Shown: positions 63,260 through 64,000 of the stretch, piece by piece | Layout: every line of letters starts with the position of its first letter | How positions within the stretch are numbered: position 1 is the stretch's first letter | Assembly: GCA_012274445.1 (NCBI GenBank) | Contig: JAAROD010000029.1 | Location: forward strand, 992,001-1,056,000 | Source: Sclerotiophoma versabilis | Taxonomy: Eukaryota; Ascomycota; Dothideomycetes; Pleosporales; Didymellaceae | DNA length: 64,000 nucleotides | Direction: 5' to 3' | Made by a program: the position numbers and the translations under genes | Notes under the pieces: generated by a model | Databases searched by the model: none | The model's input: only the letters and a program-made list of their open reading frames with translations | Told to the model about the DNA's origin: nothing

Positions 63260-64000
63260 TCAGCGGAACACATTCGAACCCCTCGCAGCGCCCCACTGAT
63301 CCTGCTGCTGTTGCTGCTGCGGATCCTGGTACCCATAATACGCCGCCGGCGGCCAATTGAGATCATTCCTACCAACGCTTCCATACAGACCACTAGCATC
63401 CACAGACCCGCCACTCGCAAGGCTTCCGCTGTTATGCAACTGGTTTTGCTGTGGTGTTTGTCCAAGGCCCGTAGATGACGACAACGAATTTTGAGTGGAC
63501 AATGTGTTCTGCCCGGGCTGTGAAGACATGGAGTTTTGCGTCATGGAACGATTTAGTGCGGCGTAGGGCGTGTTTGCGGCTGTGAAGAAGCTTTGCTGAG
63601 CGTGAAGAGGTATTGCTTGTGCGGCTTGGAGCTGCTGTTGTGCTGTCTGTGAAAGCTGTCGCGGGCTTTGCAGACGCTGCTGTTGCTGCACTGGCTGACT
63701 TTCCAAACTTGGGGCCATCTGCTGGGGGCTATTGCGACGCTGGGCGACCTGATTGAGTTGTTGGAGCTGTTGACGATGATTTTGGGCCGCTTGCTGTCGC
63801 TGTTGATGTTGGTGGTGTTGTTGTTGTTGTTGTTGTTGTTGTCGTTGTTGCTGATGCTGCTGCTGTTGTGCCTGTTGCACTTGTGTTTGTGTTTGTGTTT
63901 GTGTTTGTGCTTGTGCTTGTGCTTGTGCTTGTGCTTGTGCTTGTGCTTGTGCTTGTGCTTGTGCTTGTGCTTGTGCTTGTGGTAAGGAAGCGCGCTGCTG
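63260..64000 (-). CDS. Gln-rich protein, 3' part; runs off the window
   Basis: The frame is open from the window edge to a stop at 63260-63262, giving the last 246 residues; the 5' part is outside. The first visible 40 residues include a Gln-Ala repeat of about 13 units (encoded by CAAGCA hexamers, 63901-63981), then Gln-Thr units, then poly-Gln with His. Further on it is Gln/Ser/Asn-rich and ends with an ordered-looking tail (GRNDLNWPPAAYYGYQDP, then poly-Gln and GAARGSNVFR). Such tails are found in chromatin and transcription co-regulators of filamentous fungi (for example Eaf1/Vid21-, Spt20- or Mediator-type proteins), but I cannot choose between them. Composition suggests a nuclear, disordered region. 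Confidence 0.75.
   Translation of the reverse strand, partial: QQRASLPQAQAQAQAQAQAQAQAQAQAQAQAQTQTQTQTQVQQAQQQQHQQQRQQQQQQQQHHQHQQRQQAAQNHRQQLQQLNQVAQRRNSPQQMAPSLESQPVQQQQRLQSPRQLSQTAQQQLQAAQAIPLHAQQSFFTAANTPYAALNRSMTQNSMSSQPGQNTLSTQNSLSSSTGLGQTPQQNQLHNSGSLASGGSVDASGLYGSVGRNDLNWPPAAYYGYQDPQQQQQQDQWGAARGSNVFR
63881..63981. repeat. Coding hexamer array (Gln-Ala / Gln-Thr)
   Basis: About four TGTGTT units followed by about 13 TGTGCT units on the plus strand, read as CAA-ACA and CAA-GCA on the coding strand. The unit length is a multiple of three, so changes in copy number keep the frame. Confidence 0.9.

Overview
The window looks like nuclear DNA of a filamentous ascomycete, most likely a Dothideomycete (Pleosporales-like). 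Genes are split by short introns (mostly 41-78 bp) with GTAAGT/GTATGT-like donors, CTAAC/CTGAC branch points and YAG acceptors. Gene content is typical of Pezizomycotina: Fab1 lipid kinase, COP9 signalosome subunit 1, Dsc4-type DUF1746 protein, Rcf1, PIG-S, a type IIC P-type ATPase, a GH16 glucanase, a LovD/EstB-like hydrolase and an F-box protein. The class assignment is inference; there is no rRNA or mitochondrial marker. I found no tRNA, CRISPR array or intact transposon.

Layout. 0.9-4.1 kb: an unrecognised basic nuclear-type protein convergent with a stand-alone LigD-type 3'-phosphoesterase. 5.6-10 kb: a Cys-rich single-pass membrane protein, a NIF3-like protein and an AARSD1-type alanyl-tRNA editing protein. 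10-13.6 kb: a five-exon GH16 glucanase and a nitroreductase. 13.7-17.3 kb: a seven-exon type IIC P-type ATPase. 19.1-22.8 kb: a DJ-1/PfpI-like protein lacking the usual cysteine, divergent from PIG-S. 23.4-27.1 kb: a serine hydrolase of the beta-lactamase fold, a 6-phosphogluconate dehydrogenase-like reductase and a MARVEL protein. 28-40 kb: the 2393-residue intronless Fab1, head to head with a 1292-residue Tpz1/TPP1-like candidate shelterin protein across a GC-rich spacer of about 730 bp.

From 40 to 54.7 kb is a gene-poor block of about 14.7 kb whose only convincing gene is a bZIP transcription factor (46.2-47.7 kb) with a long ATG-free leader. From 54.7 kb genes are dense again: Dsc4-like (minus) divergent from Rcf1 (plus), then COP9 subunit 1. 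The last 4 kb hold an intact F-box gene flanked by two broken F-box relics, then the 3' part of a Gln-rich protein with a Gln-Ala repeat that runs off the window.

The genes are mostly housekeeping and independent; I see no biosynthetic cluster and no clearly new multi-gene system. The best leads are the eukaryotic LigD-type phosphoesterase, the candidate TPP1 homologue and its head-to-head promoter with fab1, the DJ-1 variant with a serine-rich basic insert, the isolated bZIP gene, and the F-box birth-and-death locus. Splice sites below were read by eye from frame continuity and consensus and have no transcript support.
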